DNA of 64,000 bases from Bacteroidota bacterium (GTDB lineage: Bacteria; Bacteroidota; Ignavibacteria; Ignavibacteriales; Ignavibacteriaceae): assembly GCA_023475265.1 (NCBI GenBank), contig JAMCWE010000051.1, positions 1 through 64,000 of the forward strand, given 5' to 3'. Positions 44,001-53,387 of this stretch are shown one piece after another. Position 1 is the stretch's first letter; every line of letters starts with the position of its first letter. Below the pieces are notes generated by a model. That model did no database searches. It saw nothing but the letters and a program-made list of their open reading frames with translations, and was not told the DNA's origin. The translations under genes and the position numbers were made by a program.

Positions 44001-45977
44001 CTATATTATTTTATTATTGAAAGCTTTGTTCTCTTTTGGAGGCAGATTCCTATACCAGAACCAATACATTCCAGATATACATATGATAAACAAAGTAAGA
44101 GTTATATAAAATTGTTTATACGCCTGAATCATAAGTTGCATTGGCAATAAAAAAAGCGATATTTGCCAGCCTAAAGTGAAGGGCACAGAAATAAGATCGT
44201 TTCTATGTTCCCGTTCCATTGTTTTCCTGATATTTGGATCTAATTTATCTTTATATGGTTTCCAAAATCCGAATGGTCTAGTATTCAAATAAAAATTATT
44301 TAAAGTGGTTTCCTCTGTAGGTGAAGTTAGAAACGTTCCTATTACTGTAGCAATGAGAGAAACAGAAGAAACTAGAAGGAACTGCTGCCAGTCAGATAGA
44401 CCAGGAAAAATTTTTGTCTGAGCTATTGCCGTAATAATGCCAACCAAAGTACCGATTGCAAAACCGCTCCCGTTATAACGCCACCAATAAAATTTAAGCA
44501 TAGCAGGAATAGCTAAACCGCCTCCTAATCCCATTATAATCCAACCCCAAATTTGTGTTATGCTTTGAAAATTATATGCTAATATATAGCTTATTGAAAC
44601 CATGCACACAATGAATACATATGAAGCTAAGATCAACTCTTTATTGTGTGCTCTTACACGTAAATAACGCTGGTATATATCCCGTGTAAAATATCCTGTC
44701 GCCGTATTAACATTTGAATTAAAAGAAGAAAAGGCAGCGGCAACAAAAGCGACTAGAAGAAACCCTCTTACACCAGCCGGGATATTAAATAAAATTACAG
44801 CAGGTACAATCTTCTCAGGATTAATCGTTCCATTATAACTGAGAAGATTTAATTTTGATTGCCAGTTGTCATGAAGAAGGTGCTTAATTCCATTGATCAA
44901 TTCCGGCGGAAAACTGTTTGGATAATTTTTAATGCTGGAAATTATATCCGGCCAACCGTCTCTTGATAAATTGTGTACATGTAATTTTATGAAATCCGCT
45001 GTTTGAGATAATACAACTGGATTAGGAAAAAAATTATTTACTAAAACAATTCCCAGAACAGCAAAACCCATCATCATTGGCCACCTGAACATCATCAAAG
45101 AAGTCCATAAAAAACTTAGTGTACCGCATTCCCTTTCATTTCTAGCCCCGAAGTATTTTGGATCTGCCCCTGCGGATGATATCCCAATAAGCATATTCCT
45201 TATAAAGTAAAAGAATGCAAGTATCATAAGATCATCGTATGCTTCGTATCCTTTAGGCATCGTTACATGCCATTTCAATGAAGAGCTGAGCCATTCTGAA
45301 TTTCCGGTTACTTTTTCAGCGAGTGTTGCCAGATTGCTGATGCTGGAAATTTTAAAAATTGCTATAGTTGAAATTAAAATAATGGCAGAAATAACAATAA
45401 TAGACTGGAACAAATCAGTATATACAACACCATAAAAACCGGAAATTAGTGTGTAAAGAGTAGCTATACATATAATTATAAGTGAGCACATTGCAGGAGT
45501 AAAAGGGAAGAACATAGCAACAAATATACCAAGTGCCTTTATTAAATATGCTAACATACCAATGGTAGTTATTATAACGGCAAATGAAGAAATAATCCTT
45601 GCAAACTGTCCACCCCATGTATTACCAAACCGATACTCCATCCATTCCGCACCAGTCATACATTTTGAACGATAATGCCACTTACCAGACCAGAGAAGCA
45701 TAAAAGAGAGCACCAAAACAGCACCCCCTCTAAATTCTATATATAGTCCGCGAGGGCCTAACATATATAGGAATGAAACTATCAACATAGTTCCAGCCAT
45801 ATCTACATATGAGGACATTCCGGAAATCCCCATTGCCCACCAGGGTAATTTATTCCCCGCCAAAAAGTAATCTTCTAAACTCCTTGAAGCTTTCTTCTTA
45901 AAATACAATGCGATAATTATCAGAATCATGAAATAAGATAGAATCATTATTAGATCTATTTTATTAAGAAGCAGCAT
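44001..45977 (-). CDS. Sodium/solute symporter (SSS family)
   Basis: The 658-residue protein has about 14 membrane segments and SSS-family motifs. These include YFLAGNKLPWWAMGISGMSSYVD-type sequence early, MTGAEWMEYRFGNTWGG and GFYGVVYTDLFQ in the core, and the sodium-site segment FVAAAFSSFNSNVNTATGYF. The family includes SGLT-type sugar and other solute carriers driven by sodium. The substrate is likely a sugar or sugar derivative released by the secreted enzymes of the divergent operon. The ATG at 45977 has no clear ribosome site. It precedes the GntR/LacI-type regulator gene. Confidence 0.88.
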   Translation of the reverse strand: MLLLNKIDLIMILSYFMILIIIALYFKKKASRSLEDYFLAGNKLPWWAMGISGMSSYVDMAGTMLIVSFLYMLGPRGLYIEFRGGAVLVLSFMLLWSGKWHYRSKCMTGAEWMEYRFGNTWGGQFARIISSFAVIITTIGMLAYLIKALGIFVAMFFPFTPAMCSLIIICIATLYTLISGFYGVVYTDLFQSIIVISAIILISTIAIFKISSISNLATLAEKVTGNSEWLSSSLKWHVTMPKGYEAYDDLMILAFFYFIRNMLIGISSAGADPKYFGARNERECGTLSFLWTSLMMFRWPMMMGFAVLGIVLVNNFFPNPVVLSQTADFIKLHVHNLSRDGWPDIISSIKNYPNSFPPELINGIKHLLHDNWQSKLNLLSYNGTINPEKIVPAVILFNIPAGVRGFLLVAFVAAAFSSFNSNVNTATGYFTRDIYQRYLRVRAHNKELILASYVFIVCMVSISYILAYNFQSITQIWGWIIMGLGGGLAIPAMLKFYWWRYNGSGFAIGTLVGIITAIAQTKIFPGLSDWQQFLLVSSVSLIATVIGTFLTSPTEETTLNNFYLNTRPFGFWKPYKDKLDPNIRKTMEREHRNDLISVPFTLGWQISLFLLPMQLMIQAYKQFYITLTLFIICISGMYWFWYRNLPPKENKAFNNKII

Positions 45978-46080
45978 ATTTTACTTATTGATAATATCTT
46001 TCTGAACTGTATATATTTTATAACTGTTAATATAATAATAAAATATGATAAATGCATCATAATAGCAAGATTTAGTAATC

Positions 46081-46120
46081 GATTTATAAAAAATTGTATA
46101 TATACAATTTTTTATAAATC
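46081..46120. promoter_or_regulatory. Perfect 40-bp palindrome between divergent transport operons
   Basis: Bases 46081-46100 are the exact reverse complement of 46101-46120, with the core TTGTATATATACAA. The palindrome lies 104 bases from the symporter start and 252 bases from the TonB receptor start. Related GTATATA half-sites occur near 46010 and 46310. The core fits operators of GntR/AraR-type regulators, and such a regulator is encoded at 42878. There is no loop and no G/C content to favour a terminator, so operator is the better reading. Confidence 0.6.
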
Positions 46121-46371
46121 ATCTTAGTTATGCAAGTGTAATTAATAAAACTAATAATTATTGAAATAAATGTTGACACTATCTAATAAATCTTTTATTT
46201 TAGAACCATTCTTTTTATAACATCATTATTATTAAGCAATTTGTCCTTGAATAATATGAAGATCATAAATAAAAGAATTTTCTTAAAATAATTTGTTGAT
46301 AATTACTAAATGTATATATAGTCTCGAAACCTAATTTCAATGAACATCCAACATAAAAAGAGATACTATTG
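46121..46371. other. Leader region before the TonB receptor gene
   Basis: With 45978-46080 this makes a 394-base control region. Apart from the palindrome it is A/T-rich with GTATATA repeats near 46310. It must hold the promoters of both operons. I see no gene and no terminator. Confidence 0.4.
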
Positions 46372-49014
46372 ATGAAAAAATCTACCATTATTTTATTTCT
46401 TATCATGTTTCTTATCCCAAGAGTAATTTGGTGTGGAACCACAGGGAAAATTTCGGGGAAAATAATAGATGCAAAAACCGGCGAACCTTTAGTGGGAGCT
46501 AACATACTAATTGAAAACACAAGCTTGGGTGCCGCAGCCGATTTGGACGGTTCATATTTTATAATAAATATTCCGCCTGGAGTTTATGTAGTTAAAGCTT
46601 CATATGTGGGCTATCGTACGGTAATTGAAAAACAAGTTGTAGTTAATATTGACAGAACTAGGCGTCTTGATTTTTCATTATCTCCCGAAGGAGTTCAAAC
46701 AAATGCTGTTGTTGTAGTTGCAAAGAAAGAAGGCATCATAAAAGATTTAACTGCAACTTCGCAGCAAATTAACTTTAATCAAATTCAAAAATTACCTGTC
46801 GAAAATATTAGCGATATTCTTGCATTGCAGGTGGGAATGACCCAGGATCCAAACGGCGGGATGCATTTAAGAGGAGGCAGATCATCTGAAATTCAATATA
46901 TAGTAGATGGAATGCCTGTTGATGATCCTTTTGGCGGCGGGTTAGCCGTGGATGTACAGAATAATGACGTACAACAATTGGAAGTAATAAGCGGGACGTT
47001 TAATGCCGAGTATGGGCGAGCGATGTCCGGTATTGTAAATATTGTTACAAAAGAAGGCGGCGATAAGCTTGAAGGTACTGTAAATGCTTATTCAGGCAAC
47101 TATGCTACGAGTCATAACAACTTATTCTATAATATAGAAAAACAAAGATCTTTAGCCGAAAGATATTTTGAGGGAACTCTTGGAGGGCCATTACCTTTTA
47201 TTAGTAGTACGCATTTTTTCTTATCAACCCGAATTTCTGATCAGCAAGGCTGGCTGTATGGAAGTAGACTACACGCACCTAGTGATACTGCCGACTTTTC
47301 CAATACAAATCCCAGCCTATGGCAAATTCAATATGGAGGAGACAATGCACTTGTACCCATGAACAGTTCCCGATCGGTATCTTATTTTGGTAAGATAACC
47401 TCGTCTATTTTTACTGGATTTAAGATATCATACAGCTTAACCGCTGATTATGGGAGATGGAAAAGTTATGATCATTTTAATAAATACAATCCGGATTACG
47501 ATCCTACCAATAGAAATTGGGGGTATAATAATCTCCTTTCGCTAGTACATGTAATCAGCAATAGTACTTTTCAAGAACTAAAACTATCCTATTATGCAAC
47601 CAGGTATGAACGTTCTGTCTATACTGATCCGTTCGATCTACGATATTTTACAGAGCTTCAATACAATCTAAATGTTCCGGCAAATATATTTAACGTTGGT
47701 GGTGTTGATCCAAATTTCCAATATAATAAAAGCTATACAAAGGCAATAAAATATGATTTAACTAGTCAAGTAAACAAAGCGAATTTAATAAAATTGGGTT
47801 TTGAATTTAGGCAATATGAGTTAAAGGAGGAAGATTTTTCAGTAAGAAAAGATCCACAAACAAATTTTCAGCTTGCCATAGATCCTTTAACGGCACTCGA
47901 TCATAATGCTTATGACCACAAGCCTGTGGAAGCGGGCGCATATGCACAGGATAAAGTTGAAGTAAAAGATTTTATTTTGAATGCTGGACTTCGATTCGAT
48001 TATTTTGATGCTAGGACTTATGTGCCTACAAATTTGGGAGATCCTTCCAACTCACAGGGAAGGCCTTTTGACCAGGCATTTCGTTATGTGAAACCGAAAA
48101 TGCAATTGAGCCCTCGAATTGGATTTGCCTTTCCCATATCAGATGCGGGATCGTTGCATGCTTCCTTTGGAGAATTTTTCCAAATGCCTGAATTAGGAAG
48201 GTTGTATGAAAATCCTGGGTTTAAAGTTGTTGGAACCTTTGAATCGTTTATTGGTAATGCCGATCTTGAAGCCCAAAAAACAACTTCGTATGAAATAGGA
48301 CTGCAGCAAAAGCTTACGCCCAATTTAATTTTAGATGCGACTTGCTATTATAAAGATATTAGGAACTTAGCGGGCACAAAACTTTATCAAACATTCGACC
48401 AGGTTCAATATGGTCAATATGTGAATTATGATTACGGCAGCGTATGGGGAATTACCTTAGCTTTTGATTTGCTGCAAACCGGAATGATCTCATCCAATAT
48501 TGATTATACTTATCAAGTTGCTGAAGGTAATGGTTCCGATCCAAAACAAGCTTTTTATGATGCCGCAAATAAAGCTGAAGCATCTAAAACACTTGTACCG
48601 CTGGCATGGGACCAAACGCATGTGCTTAACTGGATTTTAAATGTATCGGGAAAGGATTGGGGAATAAGCACTATAACTAAATTCCAATCCGGTCTTCCAT
48701 ACACTCCAATAAATTCCAATCTTCTGACCACAAATATGCAGCTCCTCAATCTCGGAAGAAGACTATCCCAATTTAATATGGATTTGCAGGTCTATAAGAA
48801 TTTCAAAATTTCCAGTTTAACAGCGCAATTATTTTTACGAGTTGATAACGTGTTTGATCAAACATTGCCTGAATACTTTCCGCAGTTGACCCCACAGCAA
48901 TTAGCAGGGCATGCGGCAGAAGATTATCTCAACTCACTGTATGAATTTTCGTTTAACCCCGCATCCCAGCCTGCACCCCGTCTTGTGGAGTTGGGTATCA
49001 AATTCGATTATTAA
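46372..49014 (+). CDS. TonB-dependent outer-membrane receptor with carboxypeptidase-like domain
   Basis: The 880-residue protein imports a solute across the outer membrane using TonB energy. After a signal peptide, residues of about 25-110 are a carboxypeptidase-regulatory-like domain (GKIIDAKTGEPLVGANILIE). The plug domain follows (LRGGRSSEIQYIVDGMPVDD and FNAEYGRAMSGIVNIVTKEGG), then a 22-strand-type barrel ending in RLVELGIKFDY. It lacks clear SusC-specific C-terminal features, so it is better called a general carbohydrate or oligomer receptor. The ATG at 46372 lies after a TTG at 46369; AAGAGA is the nearest ribosome-like site. It is the first gene of the plus-strand utilisation locus. 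Confidence 0.9.
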   Translation: MKKSTIILFLIMFLIPRVIWCGTTGKISGKIIDAKTGEPLVGANILIENTSLGAAADLDGSYFIINIPPGVYVVKASYVGYRTVIEKQVVVNIDRTRRLDFSLSPEGVQTNAVVVVAKKEGIIKDLTATSQQINFNQIQKLPVENISDILALQVGMTQDPNGGMHLRGGRSSEIQYIVDGMPVDDPFGGGLAVDVQNNDVQQLEVISGTFNAEYGRAMSGIVNIVTKEGGDKLEGTVNAYSGNYATSHNNLFYNIEKQRSLAERYFEGTLGGPLPFISSTHFFLSTRISDQQGWLYGSRLHAPSDTADFSNTNPSLWQIQYGGDNALVPMNSSRSVSYFGKITSSIFTGFKISYSLTADYGRWKSYDHFNKYNPDYDPTNRNWGYNNLLSLVHVISNSTFQELKLSYYATRYERSVYTDPFDLRYFTELQYNLNVPANIFNVGGVDPNFQYNKSYTKAIKYDLTSQVNKANLIKLGFEFRQYELKEEDFSVRKDPQTNFQLAIDPLTALDHNAYDHKPVEAGAYAQDKVEVKDFILNAGLRFDYFDARTYVPTNLGDPSNSQGRPFDQAFRYVKPKMQLSPRIGFAFPISDAGSLHASFGEFFQMPELGRLYENPGFKVVGTFESFIGNADLEAQKTTSYEIGLQQKLTPNLILDATCYYKDIRNLAGTKLYQTFDQVQYGQYVNYDYGSVWGITLAFDLLQTGMISSNIDYTYQVAEGNGSDPKQAFYDAANKAEASKTLVPLAWDQTHVLNWILNVSGKDWGISTITKFQSGLPYTPINSNLLTTNMQLLNLGRRLSQFNMDLQVYKNFKISSLTAQLFLRVDNVFDQTLPEYFPQLTPQQLAGHAAEDYLNSLYEFSFNPASQPAPRLVELGIKFDY

Positions 49015-49056
49015 TAATTATTAGCGGCAATAAGTAAATAACTGAGGTTGGCATAT

Positions 49057-52000
49057 ATGTTAATTAAAAAAGTTTTTTCTCTATATCTAATAATTTTGAC
49101 AGTAATTTATTTCCCTTCAGTAATTAAAGCGCAAAATAATGGAGGCAGTACATATTGGATCGATCCGAATCGTGGTGAAAAGATATACCGCAAAACCGGT
49201 ATCATTCAGGCGAACCAAGTCCAATCAATATTTGGTAATTGGGGTATTTTCGGGAAACTACTTGATCCTTACTCTGGTGTGTGGCCGAAAGGAACATTTC
49301 ATGGACACATTCACGAGATGACGATGCTGGCTGCTTCCGAAGTTGTGGGAAGAGACGGAAAAAAATATCACGTTATTTCCGAGTCATATGCAGAAAATCC
49401 AAATCGGGCACCCGATGGGCACGAGTATTGGTGGAATCCTTTACCTGGTTATGCTAATGAGCATCGTCATTTTGTTTCCCCTGACGGAACTGTAGATACA
49501 ACCACCCAAGTTGCACATAGTGCAGATACTACAACCTGGCCTGCATCTTGGCCTGGCAAAGACGCAACGTGGGATGGTACGTGGAACGGCTACTTTGGTC
49601 AAAATCAATTTAATGCAGATGATGAAGCCTACTATGTTATGGATGATTATTGGAATGACAAGTATCCATATTATCCGTTTCCGGATGATTCAACTAAGCG
49701 TGGTCTTGGATTGCAATGTGAAACTCGAATCTTCGAATGGGCTCATCCTTTGGCCCAGGACCAAGTATTTATTCACTTCCGAGTAACAAATACTTCACCA
49801 ACAGATTACCGGAGAGATACACGACCAATATTTTTTGGCGCATATGCTGATGTTCACCCAGGCGGTTTGGGAAGTACGAACGATGTTGATTCCTACGATA
49901 TAAATGAAAGTATGGTTATAACATATGCTTATCAAAATAAAGGCATCTGGTCACAGTATCCCAATATATTACCTGGTTACATGGCATGGAAATTCCTGGA
50001 AAGTCCTGGTATATCTGATGATGGTATAGACAATGATCATGATGGCCTAGTGGATGAAAGACGAGACAACGATGCTGGGCAGTATATCTTCGGTCCAGTC
50101 GGAATATATGGTCCCCCCAAATGGCATTGGAGCGGTGATGAGAACGGTAACTGGAACCCGGATTTCGATGATGTTGGAAGCGATGGCATTGGCCCTTTCG
50201 ATCCTAACTATAAAGGACCGGACGCAGATGGCACTGAAGGAAATGGAAGACCCGATCAAGGTGAACCGGATTTTGGTTTTCTTGATAAAGATGAATCCGA
50301 CCAAATTGGATTAACTTCATTTGCGGCCCCATCGTATGGATCGGTTGTTGCACGAAATGAAGATCAGATTTGGGCGCAAATTCAACCCGGAATATTTTCG
50401 AATCCAATTGCCGATGCAAACCTTCTGTGGATTTTTGCTTCTGGACCATTTGACCTTGATTCTAAACAGACAGAACGTTTTTCTACTGTATGGATATTTG
50501 GTCCTGATAATGAAACTATATATCGTAATGCAATCACTTCTCAAAATATTTATAATAACAATTACAGATTTACGAAACCACCTTTGCAGCCAATTGTACA
50601 TGCTGTACCGGGTGACCATAAAGTAACGATCTATTGGGATAATAGAGCTGAAAAGTCAGTTAATCCGGTTTACGGACAAAACTTTGAAGGCTACATGGTC
50701 GTACGTGGCACAGATCCCCAGTTGACAGAAGCAAAAGTTATTACTGATGGGCAAGGTGATTGGACATATTATAAACCACTCGCACAATTCGACTTGATTG
50801 ATGGAATTAAGGGTATGTCGCCAATTGCATCGGGTTCAGAATTGGGAGATCAGTATTCAAAAGGTATACAATTTTATTTAGGAAATGATTCCGGATTAAA
50901 ATATTCTTTTGAAGATGACAACGTTATAAATGGAGTTACTTATTACTATGCTGTTCTAGCTTACGACAGAGGATATTTCCCAGGAATGGATACGATACTT
51001 ATAAATAGAGGTTTCTTAAAAGGGACAGACAGGCATTTGGTTAGTATGGAGCCTTCTTATAGTCCTTTCTCGTTTACTTATGATACATATAATCAATTAG
51101 TAAGTCAAAGTCCTAATACGGCAATTGTTACTCCCAATCCTCCAGCTACAAATTATGTTTCGGGCCATACGGATGCTGATGAAAATGGATATATTACATA
51201 CTCTGCAGGGCCTAATCAAACTACAACAGGGAAAGTTCAAATTCAGGTAATAGATCCAAGCGTAATTCCTAATGCAAATAATTATGAAGTAAGCTTTGCA
51301 GATTCATTAAATAATGTTGGTGAAGACTTTACTTATGGTTACACTGTTAAGGATTTAACCACGGGTAAAACAATTTTTAATAATTTGGTTATCCCAATAG
51401 ATTCAACCTTGAAACCAGGTTTAAATTGGTCTTCTACAATATTTGATGGGATGTTGTTAAACTTTCAAAATGTCCAGCCAAACATGCCATATATATTAGC
51501 ACACTCAGGCTGGACAGTTAACAGACCTGAAAATTTACAGGTCAATATATTAAAAGGTACCGGATGGAATCCAGAGAATTTCACACTAGAAGTGACAGAT
51601 CAACCTGGATCGTACCAGTTCAAAAAAACTGATCCCGTTTATTTCAAAATTTATAGTAATACCACTGGAGATACTGTACCTTTTTGGTTAACGAAAGATG
51701 TCAATTCTAATAACTCAAGTTTGAAAGGACATTTAGATATTGGGGATGAAATTACAATACTTGCAAAAACTAATTCGAATAGATACCAGTTTTCTTATAA
51801 ATTGCAATTTACGGCTCCGGCTGACACAACGCTTACTCCCAGAATACCTCAGTCTGGCGACAAATACGTTTTTGTTACTAATTCTCCCTTCGGAACAAAT
51901 GATAAATTTCAATTTAATACAACTGCCAGTCAAACCAAGCAGGTTCGAAGCAATGTTTTAGATGAAGTATCAGTGGTTCCTAATCCGTACATAGTAGCAG

Positions 52001-52269
52001 CAAAATGGGAACAACCAACAGCTCTTCAAGGAAGAGGTGAACAAAAAATTTATTTTAATCATTTACCTGCGCAATGTACAATACGCATATTTACTCAAAA
52101 TGGATATTTGATAAAAACGATTCAGCATTCAGGAAACGTAGCTAATGGCAGCGAAGCGTGGGATTTAACAACTAAAGACGGATTAGATGTAGCTTTCGGT
52201 ATTTATGTATATCATATTGATGCTCCAGGTATAGGGCAAAAAATAGGAACATTCGCAGTAATTCAATAA
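49057..52269 (+). CDS. Large secreted protein with calcium-binding motif and T9SS-type C-terminus
   Basis: A 1070-residue exported protein (signal peptide FSLYLIILTVIYFPSVIKA) of a type common in Ignavibacteria but without a firm function. It is rich in aromatic and aspartate residues. An EF-hand- or thrombospondin-type-3-like calcium loop, DDGIDNDHDGLVDE, lies near residue 330, with further DENGNWNPDFDDVG and DADGTEGNGRPDQGE stretches. The C-terminus (VVPNPYIVAAKWEQPT, then TIRIFTQNGYLIKTIQH and GLDVAFGIYVYHID) is a FlgD/T9SS-type sorting domain. It sits directly after the TonB receptor, the position of SusD in Bacteroidetes, and may be a surface ligand-binding partner. ATG 49057 has GAGG upstream. 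Confidence 0.75.
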   Translation: MLIKKVFSLYLIILTVIYFPSVIKAQNNGGSTYWIDPNRGEKIYRKTGIIQANQVQSIFGNWGIFGKLLDPYSGVWPKGTFHGHIHEMTMLAASEVVGRDGKKYHVISESYAENPNRAPDGHEYWWNPLPGYANEHRHFVSPDGTVDTTTQVAHSADTTTWPASWPGKDATWDGTWNGYFGQNQFNADDEAYYVMDDYWNDKYPYYPFPDDSTKRGLGLQCETRIFEWAHPLAQDQVFIHFRVTNTSPTDYRRDTRPIFFGAYADVHPGGLGSTNDVDSYDINESMVITYAYQNKGIWSQYPNILPGYMAWKFLESPGISDDGIDNDHDGLVDERRDNDAGQYIFGPVGIYGPPKWHWSGDENGNWNPDFDDVGSDGIGPFDPNYKGPDADGTEGNGRPDQGEPDFGFLDKDESDQIGLTSFAAPSYGSVVARNEDQIWAQIQPGIFSNPIADANLLWIFASGPFDLDSKQTERFSTVWIFGPDNETIYRNAITSQNIYNNNYRFTKPPLQPIVHAVPGDHKVTIYWDNRAEKSVNPVYGQNFEGYMVVRGTDPQLTEAKVITDGQGDWTYYKPLAQFDLIDGIKGMSPIASGSELGDQYSKGIQFYLGNDSGLKYSFEDDNVINGVTYYYAVLAYDRGYFPGMDTILINRGFLKGTDRHLVSMEPSYSPFSFTYDTYNQLVSQSPNTAIVTPNPPATNYVSGHTDADENGYITYSAGPNQTTTGKVQIQVIDPSVIPNANNYEVSFADSLNNVGEDFTYGYTVKDLTTGKTIFNNLVIPIDSTLKPGLNWSSTIFDGMLLNFQNVQPNMPYILAHSGWTVNRPENLQVNILKGTGWNPENFTLEVTDQPGSYQFKKTDPVYFKIYSNTTGDTVPFWLTKDVNSNNSSLKGHLDIGDEITILAKTNSNRYQFSYKLQFTAPADTTLTPRIPQSGDKYVFVTNSPFGTNDKFQFNTTASQTKQVRSNVLDEVSVVPNPYIVAAKWEQPTALQGRGEQKIYFNHLPAQCTIRIFTQNGYLIKTIQHSGNVANGSEAWDLTTKDGLDVAFGIYVYHIDAPGIGQKIGTFAVIQ

Positions 52270-52289
52270 TAAAAATATTTGGAGAAATT

Positions 52290-53297
52290 TTGAAAATGAA
52301 GAGATTAATACTATTCATTACAGCGTTTTTAATTTGGCAAAGCCTTTCCTGGTGTCAAGAAGTCTCCAAAGTAGGAACTACAGCAGCACCATTCTTACAA
52401 ATTGGGGTAGGCTCAAGGGCGACTGCATTAGGTGAAGCCTATACTGCGATTCCGGAAGATGTAAATGCATTGTATTGGAATCCCTCAAGTTTAGATTGGT
52501 TCACTGATAATCAAGTATCTTTCAATTATAGCGATTGGTTCGCGGGAATGAAATTCATTAATGCTGCTGGCGCAATTCATTTAGGTGAAGCCGGTAGTTT
52601 TGGAATATCAGTTACCTCATTAACAACTCCATACATGCTCGTAACAACGGTTGATTATCCTGATGGAATTGGTACAAAGTTTAATGCTGCTGATGTTGCG
52701 TTAGGAGTAAGCTATGCAAAAAAACTAATGGATAGATTTTCTTTCGGCGCAACATTTAAATATATCAATCGCAGAATTTGGGAAATGAATGCCAGTGCAT
52801 TTGCAATGGATTTGGGAATTTTGTATCAGCTTCCATGGGAAAATATTAAACTAGGAATGTCCATACTTAATTTTGGATCTAAGTTGCAGATGCAAGGAGT
52901 CGATGCCATCGTTTTCCATGATCTTGATCCATCAATGGCTGGAAACAATGATCAAATAATGGCTGACCTGCATACTAAAGAATGGGATTTACCTTTAAGC
53001 CTTCGTTTCGGATTATCATACCAAGTTATTAAATCAGGCGATCAAGAAGTTCTTTTAGCTGCAGATTACATTCATCCAAACGATAATTTTTCCAGCGTGA
53101 ATGTAGGATGTGAATACGGATTTATGGATCATTTTTTTGCTAGAATCGGTTACAAATCATTAGGACTGCAGGACAACCAGGAAGGCTTGTCCTTTGGCGG
53201 AGGAATAAAATATCAATTTATTGGAATTGACTATGCATACGTTAAGATGAAATATTTTGATTATGTACAGCAGTTTTCAGTAAATCTTAGATTCTGA
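52290..53297 (+). CDS. porV: PorV/PorQ-family outer-membrane protein
   Basis: PorV-type proteins are FadL-like beta-barrels that shuttle T9SS cargo or bind its sorting domains at the outer membrane. The mature protein begins with GTTAAPFLQIGVGSRATALG and NALYWNPSSLDW, the family hallmark. Strands repeat to the C-terminal FDYVQQFSVNLRF. At 335 residues it has the normal size. GGAG lies five bases before TTG 52290 and eleven before ATG 52296, so I retain the TTG start. It is placed between two T9SS-type cargo genes, suggesting that it serves this locus. Confidence 0.85.
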   Translation: MKMKRLILFITAFLIWQSLSWCQEVSKVGTTAAPFLQIGVGSRATALGEAYTAIPEDVNALYWNPSSLDWFTDNQVSFNYSDWFAGMKFINAAGAIHLGEAGSFGISVTSLTTPYMLVTTVDYPDGIGTKFNAADVALGVSYAKKLMDRFSFGATFKYINRRIWEMNASAFAMDLGILYQLPWENIKLGMSILNFGSKLQMQGVDAIVFHDLDPSMAGNNDQIMADLHTKEWDLPLSLRFGLSYQVIKSGDQEVLLAADYIHPNDNFSSVNVGCEYGFMDHFFARIGYKSLGLQDNQEGLSFGGGIKYQFIGIDYAYVKMKYFDYVQQFSVNLRF

Positions 53298-53324
53298 AAT
53301 ATATTCTTAAACAATAAATATCTT

Positions 53325-53350
53325 TTAGCATTAGTGCTAATGATGTTTTT
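53325..53350 (+). terminator. Intrinsic terminator after the PorV gene
   Basis: TTAGCA/TGCTAA (53325-53330 with 53335-53340) forms a hairpin followed shortly by TTTTTT at 53345-53350. It separates the receptor-PorV transcript from the next secreted-protein gene. Confidence 0.55.
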
Positions 53351-53387
53351 TAATTAACAACAAACTCAACAATCAATGGAGTAAAGT

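Noticed and set aside
46081-46120. Intrinsic terminator
   Set aside because: The repeat is all but free of G/C, has no loop, and lies between divergent gene starts where no transcript needs ending.
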